64,000 nucleotides of DNA from Kitasatospora setae KM-6054 (GTDB lineage Bacteria > Actinomycetota > Actinomycetes > Streptomycetales > Streptomycetaceae): positions 1 to 64,000 of the forward strand of contig NC_016109.1 in assembly GCF_000269985.1 (NCBI RefSeq), given 5' to 3'. Within the stretch, counting starts at the first letter, position 1; each line of letters starts with the position of its first letter. This document shows, piece by piece, positions 17,330 to 26,323 of the stretch. The translations under genes were made by a program, and so were the position numbers. The notes under the pieces are model-generated. The model did not search any database. It worked only from the letters and a program-made list of their open reading frames with translations, and was not told the origin of the DNA.

Positions 17330-18346
17330 GTGAACGTGCAGGAGCATGGCCGCTGTTCGGACCTGCGGGAGCTGCCGCTGCATGTGCGCTTCCTGCCGAA
17401 CGAGTCGACCGGTTCGTACGTGACCCGGCTCGCCGAGCGCAACGGGCTGAGTGTGGGCTACCTGCTGGAGATCGTGGGTGAGGGCAAGAGCCGGGTGGTT
17501 GCGCCCCACCTGACCGAGCTCTACCTCAACCGGCCCGCGGCCGAGCGTCTGGCCCGGCTCGCCGGCCGGCCCCTGCCCGTGCTGCAACGGGCCTTGGCGA
17601 GTCTGGGCGAGGAGTACCTACTGACGGGCTCCGGGGAGCACCCGGTGTGGAAGTGGCCGTGGGCCGTGACGGACGGCTACCTGGTACGGGCGTGCGCGCT
17701 GTGCGCGGCCCGGCGCGGGGTCACCGAGCCGGCGTGGCTGATGGTGCCCGACACCTGGAGCGTGTGCGGCGAGCATGCCCGGTGGACGGACAACTCGCGC
17801 GACACGGCGTGGCCGTGGACCGATCTGCGGCCGTGGCCGCAGGTCCTTGACGCCCACCGCCGGTTGGCGTGTCTGGGCCGGCGGATGGGAAAGGTGGGGC
17901 GGGCGCTGATGGCGGACGCCTTCTCCATGATGGCCGACCGCCAGGTGCGGTCCTTGTACGGACGGGCGCCGCGCTGGTTCGCCGAAGCCGCGGACCGGCT
18001 CGGGGAACGGCGGGCGGCACCGTTCCTGGCGTATCCGGAGGCGGTCCGGGTCGCGCGGGTCCTGGCGCGCAGCGAGCGGCACCGGCTGGCGGGGGCGTTG
18101 ACGTGGGAGGAGTACCGGCGTTGGCACGCGCAGGCGGTGGCCGAACTGGGCCCGGCGTTCAGCCCGGTCCTGACCGTCTGGATGGCCCGGCATCAGCCGC
18201 AGACGTCCGTGGCGGCGCGCAAGGCAGGGGTCCGGCCGCCGCTGGCCGCTCCGCACAAGGTGGTCGGCGCGCTGGCGTCGGTGGCGCAACTGAGCTGTCT
18301 GCCGGGCGAGCTGGGCGCCGGAACCTTCGACCGGCCCTACCTGTGA
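17330..18346 (+). CDS. tniQ: TniQ family target-selection protein
   Basis: A 338-aa TniQ/TnsD-type protein. The N-terminal domain reads LPLHVRFLPNESTGSYVTRL followed by AERNGLSVGYLLEIVG, the hallmark of the TniQ fold. The zinc-binding part has CALCAARRG and WSVCGEHARW near residues 125-150. The C-terminal half is a helical DNA-binding region. TniQ proteins choose the target site of Tn7-like elements; here the target is likely at or near telomeres. The GTG at 17,330 has GGGGAG 4 bases upstream. It is the first gene of the transposition operon, 92 bases before the tnsA-like gene. Confidence 0.85.
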   Translation: MNVQEHGRCSDLRELPLHVRFLPNESTGSYVTRLAERNGLSVGYLLEIVGEGKSRVVAPHLTELYLNRPAAERLARLAGRPLPVLQRALASLGEEYLLTGSGEHPVWKWPWAVTDGYLVRACALCAARRGVTEPAWLMVPDTWSVCGEHARWTDNSRDTAWPWTDLRPWPQVLDAHRRLACLGRRMGKVGRALMADAFSMMADRQVRSLYGRAPRWFAEAADRLGERRAAPFLAYPEAVRVARVLARSERHRLAGALTWEEYRRWHAQAVAELGPAFSPVLTVWMARHQPQTSVAARKAGVRPPLAAPHKVVGALASVAQLSCLPGELGAGTFDRPYL

Positions 18347-18438
18347 CGTGAGGCGGAGGGCTTTCACACCTGAAGTGGACGTCTTTGTTCCGCCGGGTGG
18401 CGAGTTGTGATAGCTGTGGGGCGTATCACGGCGGCTCG

Positions 18439-19215
18439 ATGTGGTGGCGCAGGCTCGGCCGGGGCTTCGGCCCGGCGGCGGAAAGGCATCGTGTGCAGGT
18501 ACAGGTGCGTTATCGGGATCCGGACGGCCGGGAGCGCGAGGCCGCTCCCGGAGAAATGCGCGCAGTGCCGTTGGAGCGATGCGAGCCCCTGCGTGAACCC
18601 CATGCCTACCACGGGAGGCAGTCGATCCTGACCCGTTACTGGGCGGCCACCACCAAAGGCATGGTGGTCTGCGGCAGCGAGCGGCTGATGTACGCGGCGG
18701 CCCTGCTGGACTTCGACGCCTCGGTGCAGTGGTTCTCCGCGACCGCGACGCAGATCTGCTGGCAGGACGGCTCCGCGCACGGGACGGTAGAGCCCGCGTT
18801 CTTCGCTCGGACCGTACGCGGGGAGCGGCTGGTGATCGTGCACCCTGCCCGCGACGGCGACGAGCAGGCCCGATCCCGGGAGGCGGAAGTGGTCGCGCAT
18901 GTCGCGGACGCCGCCGGATGGACCGTCGCCCCGCTGGACGTCCCGACGGGAATCCGCCTGCAGTGGCTGCGGGTTGTGTCCGCGCACCGCTTCCCCGACC
19001 TGTACGACGAGAAGATCCGCGACGTGCTGCTCCCCGCGTTCTCGGTGGCGCGCCCGATCACGGCGGGAGTCGCCGCCGCTGGCCTCCCGCGCACGGCTCT
19101 CGCCCATGCCTGGCACCTGCTGTGGACCGGTGACCTGTCCTTCGAGCGGGACCGGGCCCTCATCCCGGTCTCCCTCGCCTGGGCAGGCAACGCCGCGAAT
19201 CGGGTGGTCGTGTGA
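18439..19215 (+). CDS. tnsA: TnsA-like endonuclease, catalytic site apparently degenerate
   Basis: A 258-aa protein in the position of TnsA, directly before tnsB. The segment GSERLMYAAALLDFDASVQW matches the start of the TnsA N-terminal nuclease domain, where the first acidic residue lies. At the expected (P)D...K positions I read TVEPAFFART and LVIVHPARD instead of a PDF...VKP pattern, so the Asp and Lys seem to be lost. The C-terminus (DLYDEKIRDVLLPAF onward) matches the TnsA helical domain that contacts TnsC. ATG 18,439 was chosen over an upstream TTG (18,385). Its stop overlaps the tnsB GTG by 4 bases, so translation is coupled. Confidence 0.7.
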   Translation: MWWRRLGRGFGPAAERHRVQVQVRYRDPDGREREAAPGEMRAVPLERCEPLREPHAYHGRQSILTRYWAATTKGMVVCGSERLMYAAALLDFDASVQWFSATATQICWQDGSAHGTVEPAFFARTVRGERLVIVHPARDGDEQARSREAEVVAHVADAAGWTVAPLDVPTGIRLQWLRVVSAHRFPDLYDEKIRDVLLPAFSVARPITAGVAAAGLPRTALAHAWHLLWTGDLSFERDRALIPVSLAWAGNAANRVVV

Positions 19216-21722
19216 GGGCCCAGAGGTCCGGCTGCACCTGCCGTACCGGCAGCGCGCCGGGCACGGACGACGATGACGGGCGGTGCGCCGGCCTGGAGCC
19301 GGGCGACACGGTCCGCTGGCACGGCGCCTCGTACCTGGTGGCCGCCCTGCAGGGCGGCCGGGTCCACCTGAGCGCCGCCGACGAGGACGGCGAGGACGCG
19401 GTCGCGCTGCTGTCGGCCGTCGTAGGTGCCCCGGACTTCGCGGTCCTGGACGACGCCGGCACGGAGCGGCCCGGAGCCCGGATCCCCGACGTCAGCATCC
19501 TGTCCCTGCTCACCCCGGCTGAACTGGTTGACGTCCGCGCGTGGGAGCGGCACCTGCGCGAGGCAGAGGAAGGCCTGCCGCCGGGTTGCGCACCCGACGC
19601 GCGGCCCCGGCCCGAGTACGACCCGGCCACCGTCTCCCGCAGCCAGCGGTTGGCCAGCAAGGAGCGCGAACTCAAGGCGCTGGGCTGGCGCAAGGTGTCG
19701 GTGGCGACCTTGGACCGGCGCTTGAAGGAGTACTCGGCCCAGGGCGTGGCGGCCCTGGTGAAGGTCGTCGCCGGAAAGCTCTACGGGAACACCGACGAGC
19801 GGATCGTCGCCCTGCTGCTGCAGGAGCTCAAAGACGGAGTCGAGGAGTCCTCCGGCTGGGGCACCCGCCTGCACGAGCGGCTGCAGGCCGGCCTGCGCGC
19901 GGCCTACCCCGAGGAGAACCTGAGGATCTCCCGCACCGGGTTCTACCGGCTGCTGAACAGCCTCGGCACCCGCACGGGCTCCCTGCGCGGGCCTGTACGC
20001 CGCCGCAGGGAGGCGGCGGGCTCCCCCGAGCCGCCGTGGACGCCCACACGGGCACGGATGCTCGGCGAGATGGTGCAGATCGACTCGACCGGCCTGGATG
20101 TGCTTGCGATCGGCGACGACGGCTACCCGGTCCAAGTCGAGCTGACCGCGGCTGTGGACGTGGCCAGCCGCAGCATCATCGGGGCACTGATCGTGCCCCG
20201 CGCTCCTGGCCGTGGGTACAAGGGCAAGCGGCTGGGCGGACGAGCGACCACCTCGTTCGACGCCACCCTCATGCTCGCGCAGGCACTCGCCCCCATGCCG
20301 GCCCGGCCCGGATGGTCGCCGCTCAGCAGGGCTGAGCTGTCGGATCTGCCCTACGCGGATCAGGTCGCCTGCGATCCGCGGATGGCCGGTGCCGCGGCGC
20401 GGCCGGTGATCCGCCCGAAGATGGTCGTCGTCGACCAGGGGAAGATCTACCAGGGCGAGCACTTCGAGGACGTGTGCACCTCGCTGGGGATCTCGATCAG
20501 GTCGGCGCGGGACAACACCGGCCCCGACAAGGCGATCGTGGAGGCGACGTTCTCCGCCTTGAAGAAGCTGTTCAGCCAGTACGTGGCCGCCTACACGGCA
20601 CGGGACCTGGCCCGGCGCGGCAAGTACGTGGCCGAGGGGCCGATGTGGCGGCTCAACGAGCTGCAGGACCTGCTGAACGAATGGATAGCGCTGCACTGGC
20701 AGCAGCACCGCCACGAGGGGTTGCGCAGCCCGAACCTGCCCGGTGTGGTACTCACCCCCAACCAGATGTACGCGGCTCTCGTGGCATGCGAGGGGTACGC
20801 GCCGCTGCCCTTGTCGCCGTCGCAGTCGCGCAAGCTGCTGCTCTGCGAGTGGCGGCAGGTCGGCGACAAGGGCGTGCGGGTCGGCAACCGCACGTACAAC
20901 AGCGCCGCGCTCCAGGCATACAACAAGCAGCCCTCCGGGGTGCGGGGGCAGGGCAAGAGGTGGCCGATCCGCTTCGACCCGTACGCGCCGCACTATGTGT
21001 GGCTGTTCGACCAGCGCCAGGAGCAGCTCGGCAAGGACCCGTGGGTGGAGGCCGAGTTCATCCACCAGGACCTGATCGACGGCGAGTGGTCCCAGTACCT
21101 GTGGCAGACCGCGGAGCAGGCCTTCCTCAATGCGGGCGGCCCGGAGGAGCACGAGCAGCGGGAGCGCGACATCGCCTTGGCCGTGTCGGAGTTGCGGGAG
21201 CGGGCGCGGCGCGGGCCGCTCGACGAGGCACCCGCCGCACGGGCCTGGCGGCGGGCGGGCGCAGCTCGGCGGCTGTGGCGCCGGCCGGGCCGGCCGTTCA
21301 CCGGGCCTCAGCCGGCGGTGCGCCCGCCGGATCCGGACAGGTACGCCAGCATCAGTGTCCCCGACCCGGCCACGATCGTGCCGGCCCGCTCGTTGGAGAA
21401 TCCCGCGCAGTTCCTCTTCCCTGATCAGGACGCCGGGCCGCGGCTGTCCGGCGACGCGGGCGTGCTGGTGACTGCGGGCGAGCCGGTCGCTGTTCCCGAC
21501 ACGGACGAGCGTCCGCCGCAGAACGCAGAACCGCCGGCGGATCCCGGAGTGGACATGACGACTGGGACTGGGAAGGAGCCGCGGCTGGTGGCACAGCGGC
21601 GCGGTTCCACGGGTGGCATCGCCGATCTGTTCCTCAGCGGCCTGCCAGCCCCGGCCGATGCCTCCGATCCTGCTCCCCCGCCCCGGGCAGCGGCCGGCTC
21701 CACCGACGAGGAGGATTCGTGA
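19212..21722 (+). CDS. tnsB: TnsB-like DDE transposase (rve integrase core)
   Basis: An 836-aa Mu/TnsB-type transposase. The N-terminal part has helix-turn-helix-like DNA-binding regions (SVATLDRRLKEYSAQGVAAL). The rve core carries D291 (MVQIDSTG), D408 (MVVVDQGKIYQG) and E444 (DKAIVEATF), a D...D-35-E triad in the right order and spacing. The barrel domain (GDKGVRVGNRTYNSAAL) follows, and the tail after about residue 690 is Pro-rich and disordered, where TnsB proteins contact TnsC. It cuts the 3' ends of the element and joins them to the target. It overlaps tnsA and tnsC by 4 bases each. Confidence 0.9.
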   Translation: MRAQRSGCTCRTGSAPGTDDDDGRCAGLEPGDTVRWHGASYLVAALQGGRVHLSAADEDGEDAVALLSAVVGAPDFAVLDDAGTERPGARIPDVSILSLLTPAELVDVRAWERHLREAEEGLPPGCAPDARPRPEYDPATVSRSQRLASKERELKALGWRKVSVATLDRRLKEYSAQGVAALVKVVAGKLYGNTDERIVALLLQELKDGVEESSGWGTRLHERLQAGLRAAYPEENLRISRTGFYRLLNSLGTRTGSLRGPVRRRREAAGSPEPPWTPTRARMLGEMVQIDSTGLDVLAIGDDGYPVQVELTAAVDVASRSIIGALIVPRAPGRGYKGKRLGGRATTSFDATLMLAQALAPMPARPGWSPLSRAELSDLPYADQVACDPRMAGAAARPVIRPKMVVVDQGKIYQGEHFEDVCTSLGISIRSARDNTGPDKAIVEATFSALKKLFSQYVAAYTARDLARRGKYVAEGPMWRLNELQDLLNEWIALHWQQHRHEGLRSPNLPGVVLTPNQMYAALVACEGYAPLPLSPSQSRKLLLCEWRQVGDKGVRVGNRTYNSAALQAYNKQPSGVRGQGKRWPIRFDPYAPHYVWLFDQRQEQLGKDPWVEAEFIHQDLIDGEWSQYLWQTAEQAFLNAGGPEEHEQRERDIALAVSELRERARRGPLDEAPAARAWRRAGAARRLWRRPGRPFTGPQPAVRPPDPDRYASISVPDPATIVPARSLENPAQFLFPDQDAGPRLSGDAGVLVTAGEPVAVPDTDERPPQNAEPPADPGVDMTTGTGKEPRLVAQRRGSTGGIADLFLSGLPAPADASDPAPPPRAAAGSTDEEDS

Positions 21723-22801
21723 ACGACACCACACGGCAAGGCACCGCACCCGCGCCGGCCGGGACATCCCCGCTGCCGGGCGGGCCGTTCGATCCGGGGC
21801 CGCTGACGACGAAAGAGGGCTTCCGGGCACAGGCCCGGCGCACCTACGGCCCGCCCGACCTGCAGGACTGCGCTCCGCTCGGCACGAAGGTGACGCTGTC
21901 GGACCCACGGCTGGTCTATCACGGCCGGCTGCTGCCGGTGGTGACCGACGATGTGGGCGCAGCCCTGAAGCAGGCCCGCAGGTTGCTGGTGAAGAACCTG
22001 ACGACCGGTAACGGGCGCGGGCCGAACTTCGTCGTCGACGGCCCGCGCCTGAGCGGGAAATCGTTGCTGGCGGCGCTGATCGCCCTCGGATTCCATGCCT
22101 TGGTCGACGAGTTGTACGGGCCCGACCCGGACCGGCATCCGGTGGTGTACATCAACGTGCCGCACGACCGCAGCGACGATCTGCACTGGTCGCTGCCGTT
22201 CGCGGACTTCCTCGGGATCGAGCACTCGCGCTCTCCCGAGACGATGAACCATCGGCCGGTCGACATGACCGAGCCCATCGTGCGGGTCATGCAGCGTGCC
22301 GGCACCCGGCTGGTCGTGGTCGACGGTGTCGAGTACATCAGGAGCAGCGAGCGGCAGACCGCGTTCGACTACCTCCTGCGTCTTCAGGACAGGCTGCCCC
22401 GCGTCACGTTCCTGTTCTGCGGCATCGGTGCGCGGGAGATCATCAGGGCGGGGTACGGCGACCACCGGAGCCAGGCACCGGCCGCGGGCACGCACGCGCC
22501 GCGGCCCCACATTGCCTTCCCGACCCTGTGGGTGCGGCCCGTCCCCTACACCGACGCCGAGCCCGAGCAGTGGCACAGGGTGCTGGGCAAGGTCGAGGAG
22601 AACCTCCGCCTCTACAAGCACAAGCCCGGAACCCTGCGCGACCTCGCCGCCTACCTCCACGGGCGTACCGACGGCTCCATGCATGTCCTGGACCAGCTCA
22701 TCTGCCAGGCTGCCCAAGCCAGCATCCTGGAGGGGACCGAGGAGATCGACAAGGACCTGCTCGACTCGGTCCTGACCGGCTACGACGACCCCGCGCACTG
22801 A
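21719..22801 (+). CDS. tnsC: TnsC/TniB-like AAA ATPase, transposition regulator
   Basis: A 360-aa AAA+ protein. Walker A GPRLSGKS is at residues 108-115 and Walker B LVVVDGVEYI near 198-207, followed by a sensor-type FLFCGIGAREI. This is the usual arrangement of TniB/TnsC ATPases, which link TniQ at the target to TnsAB. Start GTG 21,719 overlaps the tnsB stop, with GAGGAGG just upstream. It is the last gene of the tniQ-tnsA-tnsB-tnsC unit, 169 bases before the helicase-nuclease gene. Confidence 0.85.
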   Translation: MNDTTRQGTAPAPAGTSPLPGGPFDPGPLTTKEGFRAQARRTYGPPDLQDCAPLGTKVTLSDPRLVYHGRLLPVVTDDVGAALKQARRLLVKNLTTGNGRGPNFVVDGPRLSGKSLLAALIALGFHALVDELYGPDPDRHPVVYINVPHDRSDDLHWSLPFADFLGIEHSRSPETMNHRPVDMTEPIVRVMQRAGTRLVVVDGVEYIRSSERQTAFDYLLRLQDRLPRVTFLFCGIGAREIIRAGYGDHRSQAPAAGTHAPRPHIAFPTLWVRPVPYTDAEPEQWHRVLGKVEENLRLYKHKPGTLRDLAAYLHGRTDGSMHVLDQLICQAAQASILEGTEEIDKDLLDSVLTGYDDPAH

Positions 22802-22970
22802 CCGGCCCCGTCTCCGTGTCGGCACGTATCGCCGGTGCGGGGGCAGGCCCGCGGGATCCGGGCCCGTCCGCTCTGGCCGTGCCTTCGAAGCCCGGCCGCC
22901 CCCTGTGCGGGAGAAAGACCAGTCCGCACGACCGCACGTTCGACCTCCCTCTCCGAAGAAGGCGCGGCGC

Positions 22971-25900
22971 ATGTACACGAGCACCGAGGTGTGGGCCGAT
23001 CCCGCGAAGTACGAGAAGAACCATGTCCGCCAACTCCTCGTCCCTGCGAGCGAGTTGGATGTCACTGAGAGCGGCGGGGCGAAACGGGTGCACAGCGTCT
23101 TCGGAAGCTGGCCGGCCGTCGACGCGGCGCACGACGTACCGCAGGAGGCCGAGGCGCTGACGGCGGTGCTCCCCGCCGGCGCGTCCTCGGGCGTGGTGGG
23201 CTGGCGGGGCAGCCTGGCCCGCACCGGTCCCGACAGCGTCAGGCGGTCGCTGCGCGGCTCCATCGGCTACCGCCCCCACGACGAGCCGGGCAGCCTGCGC
23301 CGCCCCCAACTCGGCGCGCTGCACGCCGTCATGGCTCACTGGGTCTCCGGACTGCCCGATCCGGGTGTGGTGGTGATGCCGACCGGCACGGGCAAGACGG
23401 AGACCATGCTCGCCGTGCTGGTGGCCGGCCGGGTGGAACGGCTCCTGGTCCTGGTTCCCAGTGCTGCGCTGCGCGACCAGCTCGCCGGGAAGTTCGAGAC
23501 GCTGGGCGTCCTGCAGCGCGAGCGCATCGTGTCGGCCGGCGCGCTGCGCCCGTGTGTGGGCCGGCTGGAGCACTCCTTCAAGGACCCGGACGAGGCTGCC
23601 CGGTTCGCGCAGGCCTGCAATGTGGTCGTGGCCACCCCTCAGGTGCTCAACGCCTGCTCGCCGGCCGTCCGGGCGAAACTGCTGGGCGCTTTCTCCCACC
23701 TGATCGTCGACGAGGCCCACCACGCCCCCGCCGCCACCTGGGCACGCGTGATCGACACGTTCGCCGACCGGCCTGTCCTGCTGTTCACCGCGACCCCGTT
23801 CCGGGAAGACGGCCGGCGCCTGCCGGGGCGCGTCATCTTCCGCTTCCCGCTCCGGGAGGCGCAGCGCGACGGGATCTTCGGGCGGATCAACTACCGTGCC
23901 GTCCTGGGGCTGCGGGACACCGACCGGGAACTCGCGGAGGCCGCGGTGGAGCGGCTGCGCAGCGATCTGGACGCCGGGTTCGACCACCTGATGATGGTGA
24001 GGGCGGAGAGCATCCCGAAGGCGGAGGAAATCGTCGAGATCTACCGGGAGCTGGCTCCCGGGTTCGCGCCGACGGTGGTCCATCAGAACGTGGGCGCCCG
24101 CCGCCGCACCGCCGCCGTGCGGGCGCTGCGGGACCGCAGCTGCCGCATCATCGTCTGTGTCGACATGCTCGGGGAGGGCTTCGACGAGCCGGCGCTGAAG
24201 ATCGCCGCCATGCACGCGGCGCGCAGGAGCCTGAGTCCGATGCTGCAGTTCATCGGCCGCTTCGCCCGGGCCCGCAAGGACCTGGGCGAGGCAACCGTCT
24301 TCGTCGCCCAGGAACCCGGCGCCGGCGTGTCGCCGCTGCGCCAGCTGCTGCGGGAGGACGCCGACTGGAACCTGCTGCTGGACCGTCTGACCGACGGCGC
24401 CGCGTCGAGCGCCGAGGAGACCAGCGCCTTCGACGCCACGTTCGCCGATGCCCCGGACGATGTCGCGGTCAGCGTCCTGGAGCCGAAGATGAGCGCCGTC
24501 GCCTATCGCGCGGCGAGCGGGCAGTGGAATCCGGAGGCCGCGCTCGGCCTGTTCCGCAAAAACGCCCGGGTCCTCGACGAGACCGTCGCCACCGGCGGCC
24601 AGGACAACCCGGTCGCGTGGTTCGTCGTCGAGCACCGCACCGCCGTCCGCTGGGGCGCGCCACAGGCACTTGAACAAGTCGTCTACGAGCTCTACATCCT
24701 GTACTTCGACGTCGCCCGGCGGCTGCTGTACATTCACGGCTCGGAGAAGTCCGGGGCCTACAAGGAACTCGCCGAGGCAGTGCTGGGGCCGGACTGCGAA
24801 CTGATCAACGGGGCGCGCACCTACCGGGTGCTGGCCGGGGTGGACCGGCTCATCCCCAGCAACGTGGGGCTCAAGGACGCCCGCAACCACTTCACCAGGT
24901 TCTCCCTGCACGTCGGCAGCGACGTCTCCCAGGGCTTCGACACCTCCCAGGAGCACAAGAGCCAGACCCACATCGCCGCGTCCGGGTTCGAGAACGGCGA
25001 GGGCGTCTCCATCAGCGCCGCCTACGCCGGGCGGTTCTGGACCCCGACCACCGCCCCCGACCTCAAGGCCTGGACCGACTGGTGCGACCACCAGGGCAGC
25101 AAGCTCCTGGACGACAGCATCAACGTCGAACGGGTCTTCGACGGATTCATCATCCCCGAGGACATCGACGAACGACCCGAGTACGTCCTACTCGCAGTGC
25201 AGTGGCCCTGGCAGATCCACACCGACGCCGGCAGACGGCTCACCGTCCACCACGACGGCCGCTCCTGCTCGATGACCGACATCGACTTCGAGGTCGACGA
25301 CCACTCCCCCACCGGCCCGTTCCGCTTCTCCCTCGTCAGCACGGCCTGGCGCATCCCCTACCAGGCCGACTACGAGAACAGGCGCCTCGTCTACCGCCCC
25401 CTGGGCTCGGATGCGAAAGTGCGCAGCAGCACCCGCGGCACGCAGGCGCTGCCGCTGCAGGCATGGCTGAACATCCACCGTCCCGAACTGTTCCTGGAGG
25501 GCGACCGCCTCATCGACGACGAGGGCCGACTGCTCAACCCCCGTTACGCCCGGCTCCCCTTCGACACGAGCGGGTTCGTACCGCTGGCCTGGCAGGGCGT
25601 GGACCTCACCAAGGAGTCCCAGGGGCCCGAACGCCGCCCGGACTCCATCCAGTTCCACATGTCGGCGCACCTGCGTGCATCAAGCGCCTTCGACGTCCTC
25701 ATCGACGACGACGGCCCCGGCGAGGCTGCCGACCTCGTCGGCCTGCGCGTCGTCGACAACAAGTACCTCGACATCACACTCGTGCACTGCAAGTACACCA
25801 AGGCCGCCGCAGGCCGCCGCGTCAAGGACCTGTACGAGGTGTGCGGCCAGGCCGTCCGCAGCGCCAAATGGCGGCGCGGCAGGACGCTCTCCCTCCTGGA

Positions 25901-26153
25901 CCACCTGCGCGACCGCGCCCAGAAGTACACCGCGCGCACCGGCATCTCCCCGTACGAGATCGGCGGCCCCAGGGAACTCCTCGCGATCCACGACATCGCA
26001 CGCACCCTCATCCCCCGCTTCCACACCGTCGTCGTCCAACCCGGCCTCCAGGCCGAACACGCCACCCACGACCAACTGCTCCTGCTCGCCGGAGCAGAGC
26101 AGTACGTCCGGCACGCCACTGCCGGCGACTTCGCCGTGTACTGCAGTCCCTGA
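22971..26153 (+). CDS. SF2 DEAH helicase with nuclease-like C-terminus (possible defence cargo)
   Basis: A 1,060-aa SF2 enzyme. Walker A MPTGTGKTET is near residue 136, DEAH (LIVDEAHHAP) near 247, LFTATPF near 275, and motif VI QFIGRFARARKD near 430, as in type III restriction/UvrB-like helicases. The C-terminal 500 residues are unfamiliar but include DITLVHCKYTKAAAG near 930 (D...xCK), which resembles a PD-(D/E)XK nuclease core. ATG 22,971 follows AAGAAGG. It ends at a hairpin terminator. Helicase-nuclease fusions are common phage-defence effectors in Tn7-like cargo; I do not recognise this one as a named system. Confidence 0.7.
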   Translation: MYTSTEVWADPAKYEKNHVRQLLVPASELDVTESGGAKRVHSVFGSWPAVDAAHDVPQEAEALTAVLPAGASSGVVGWRGSLARTGPDSVRRSLRGSIGYRPHDEPGSLRRPQLGALHAVMAHWVSGLPDPGVVVMPTGTGKTETMLAVLVAGRVERLLVLVPSAALRDQLAGKFETLGVLQRERIVSAGALRPCVGRLEHSFKDPDEAARFAQACNVVVATPQVLNACSPAVRAKLLGAFSHLIVDEAHHAPAATWARVIDTFADRPVLLFTATPFREDGRRLPGRVIFRFPLREAQRDGIFGRINYRAVLGLRDTDRELAEAAVERLRSDLDAGFDHLMMVRAESIPKAEEIVEIYRELAPGFAPTVVHQNVGARRRTAAVRALRDRSCRIIVCVDMLGEGFDEPALKIAAMHAARRSLSPMLQFIGRFARARKDLGEATVFVAQEPGAGVSPLRQLLREDADWNLLLDRLTDGAASSAEETSAFDATFADAPDDVAVSVLEPKMSAVAYRAASGQWNPEAALGLFRKNARVLDETVATGGQDNPVAWFVVEHRTAVRWGAPQALEQVVYELYILYFDVARRLLYIHGSEKSGAYKELAEAVLGPDCELINGARTYRVLAGVDRLIPSNVGLKDARNHFTRFSLHVGSDVSQGFDTSQEHKSQTHIAASGFENGEGVSISAAYAGRFWTPTTAPDLKAWTDWCDHQGSKLLDDSINVERVFDGFIIPEDIDERPEYVLLAVQWPWQIHTDAGRRLTVHHDGRSCSMTDIDFEVDDHSPTGPFRFSLVSTAWRIPYQADYENRRLVYRPLGSDAKVRSSTRGTQALPLQAWLNIHRPELFLEGDRLIDDEGRLLNPRYARLPFDTSGFVPLAWQGVDLTKESQGPERRPDSIQFHMSAHLRASSAFDVLIDDDGPGEAADLVGLRVVDNKYLDITLVHCKYTKAAAGRRVKDLYEVCGQAVRSAKWRRGRTLSLLDHLRDRAQKYTARTGISPYEIGGPRELLAIHDIARTLIPRFHTVVVQPGLQAEHATHDQLLLLAGAEQYVRHATAGDFAVYCSP

Positions 26154-26220
26154 CCCCGTTCACAGCACCGCTGGCTGACCACCCCACACCGGTGGAAGCG
26201 CCCCTTCCGTTCCGACCAGC

Positions 26221-26275
26221 AAGACCTCGCAGTCACCGGCCTCACACCCACCGGGCCAGTGGCTGCGAGGTCTTT
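26221..26275 (+). terminator. Terminator after the helicase-nuclease gene
   Basis: A 12-bp perfect stem (AAGACCTCGCAG at 26,221-26,232 with CTGCGAGGTCTT at 26,263-26,274), extended inward by CACCGG-type pairing, ending in TCTTT. Confidence 0.7.
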
Positions 26276-26323
26276 GAAGGCATTCAGCCCTTCGACGGGC
26301 CTCTCCAGGAGCAGGATGCACGC

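Noticed and set aside
25082..26320. Upstream extension of the KAP gene frame to 25,082
   Set aside because: It overlaps the helicase-nuclease gene in another frame, is Arg/Pro-rich, and crosses a terminator; ATG 26,324 has its own ribosome binding site.
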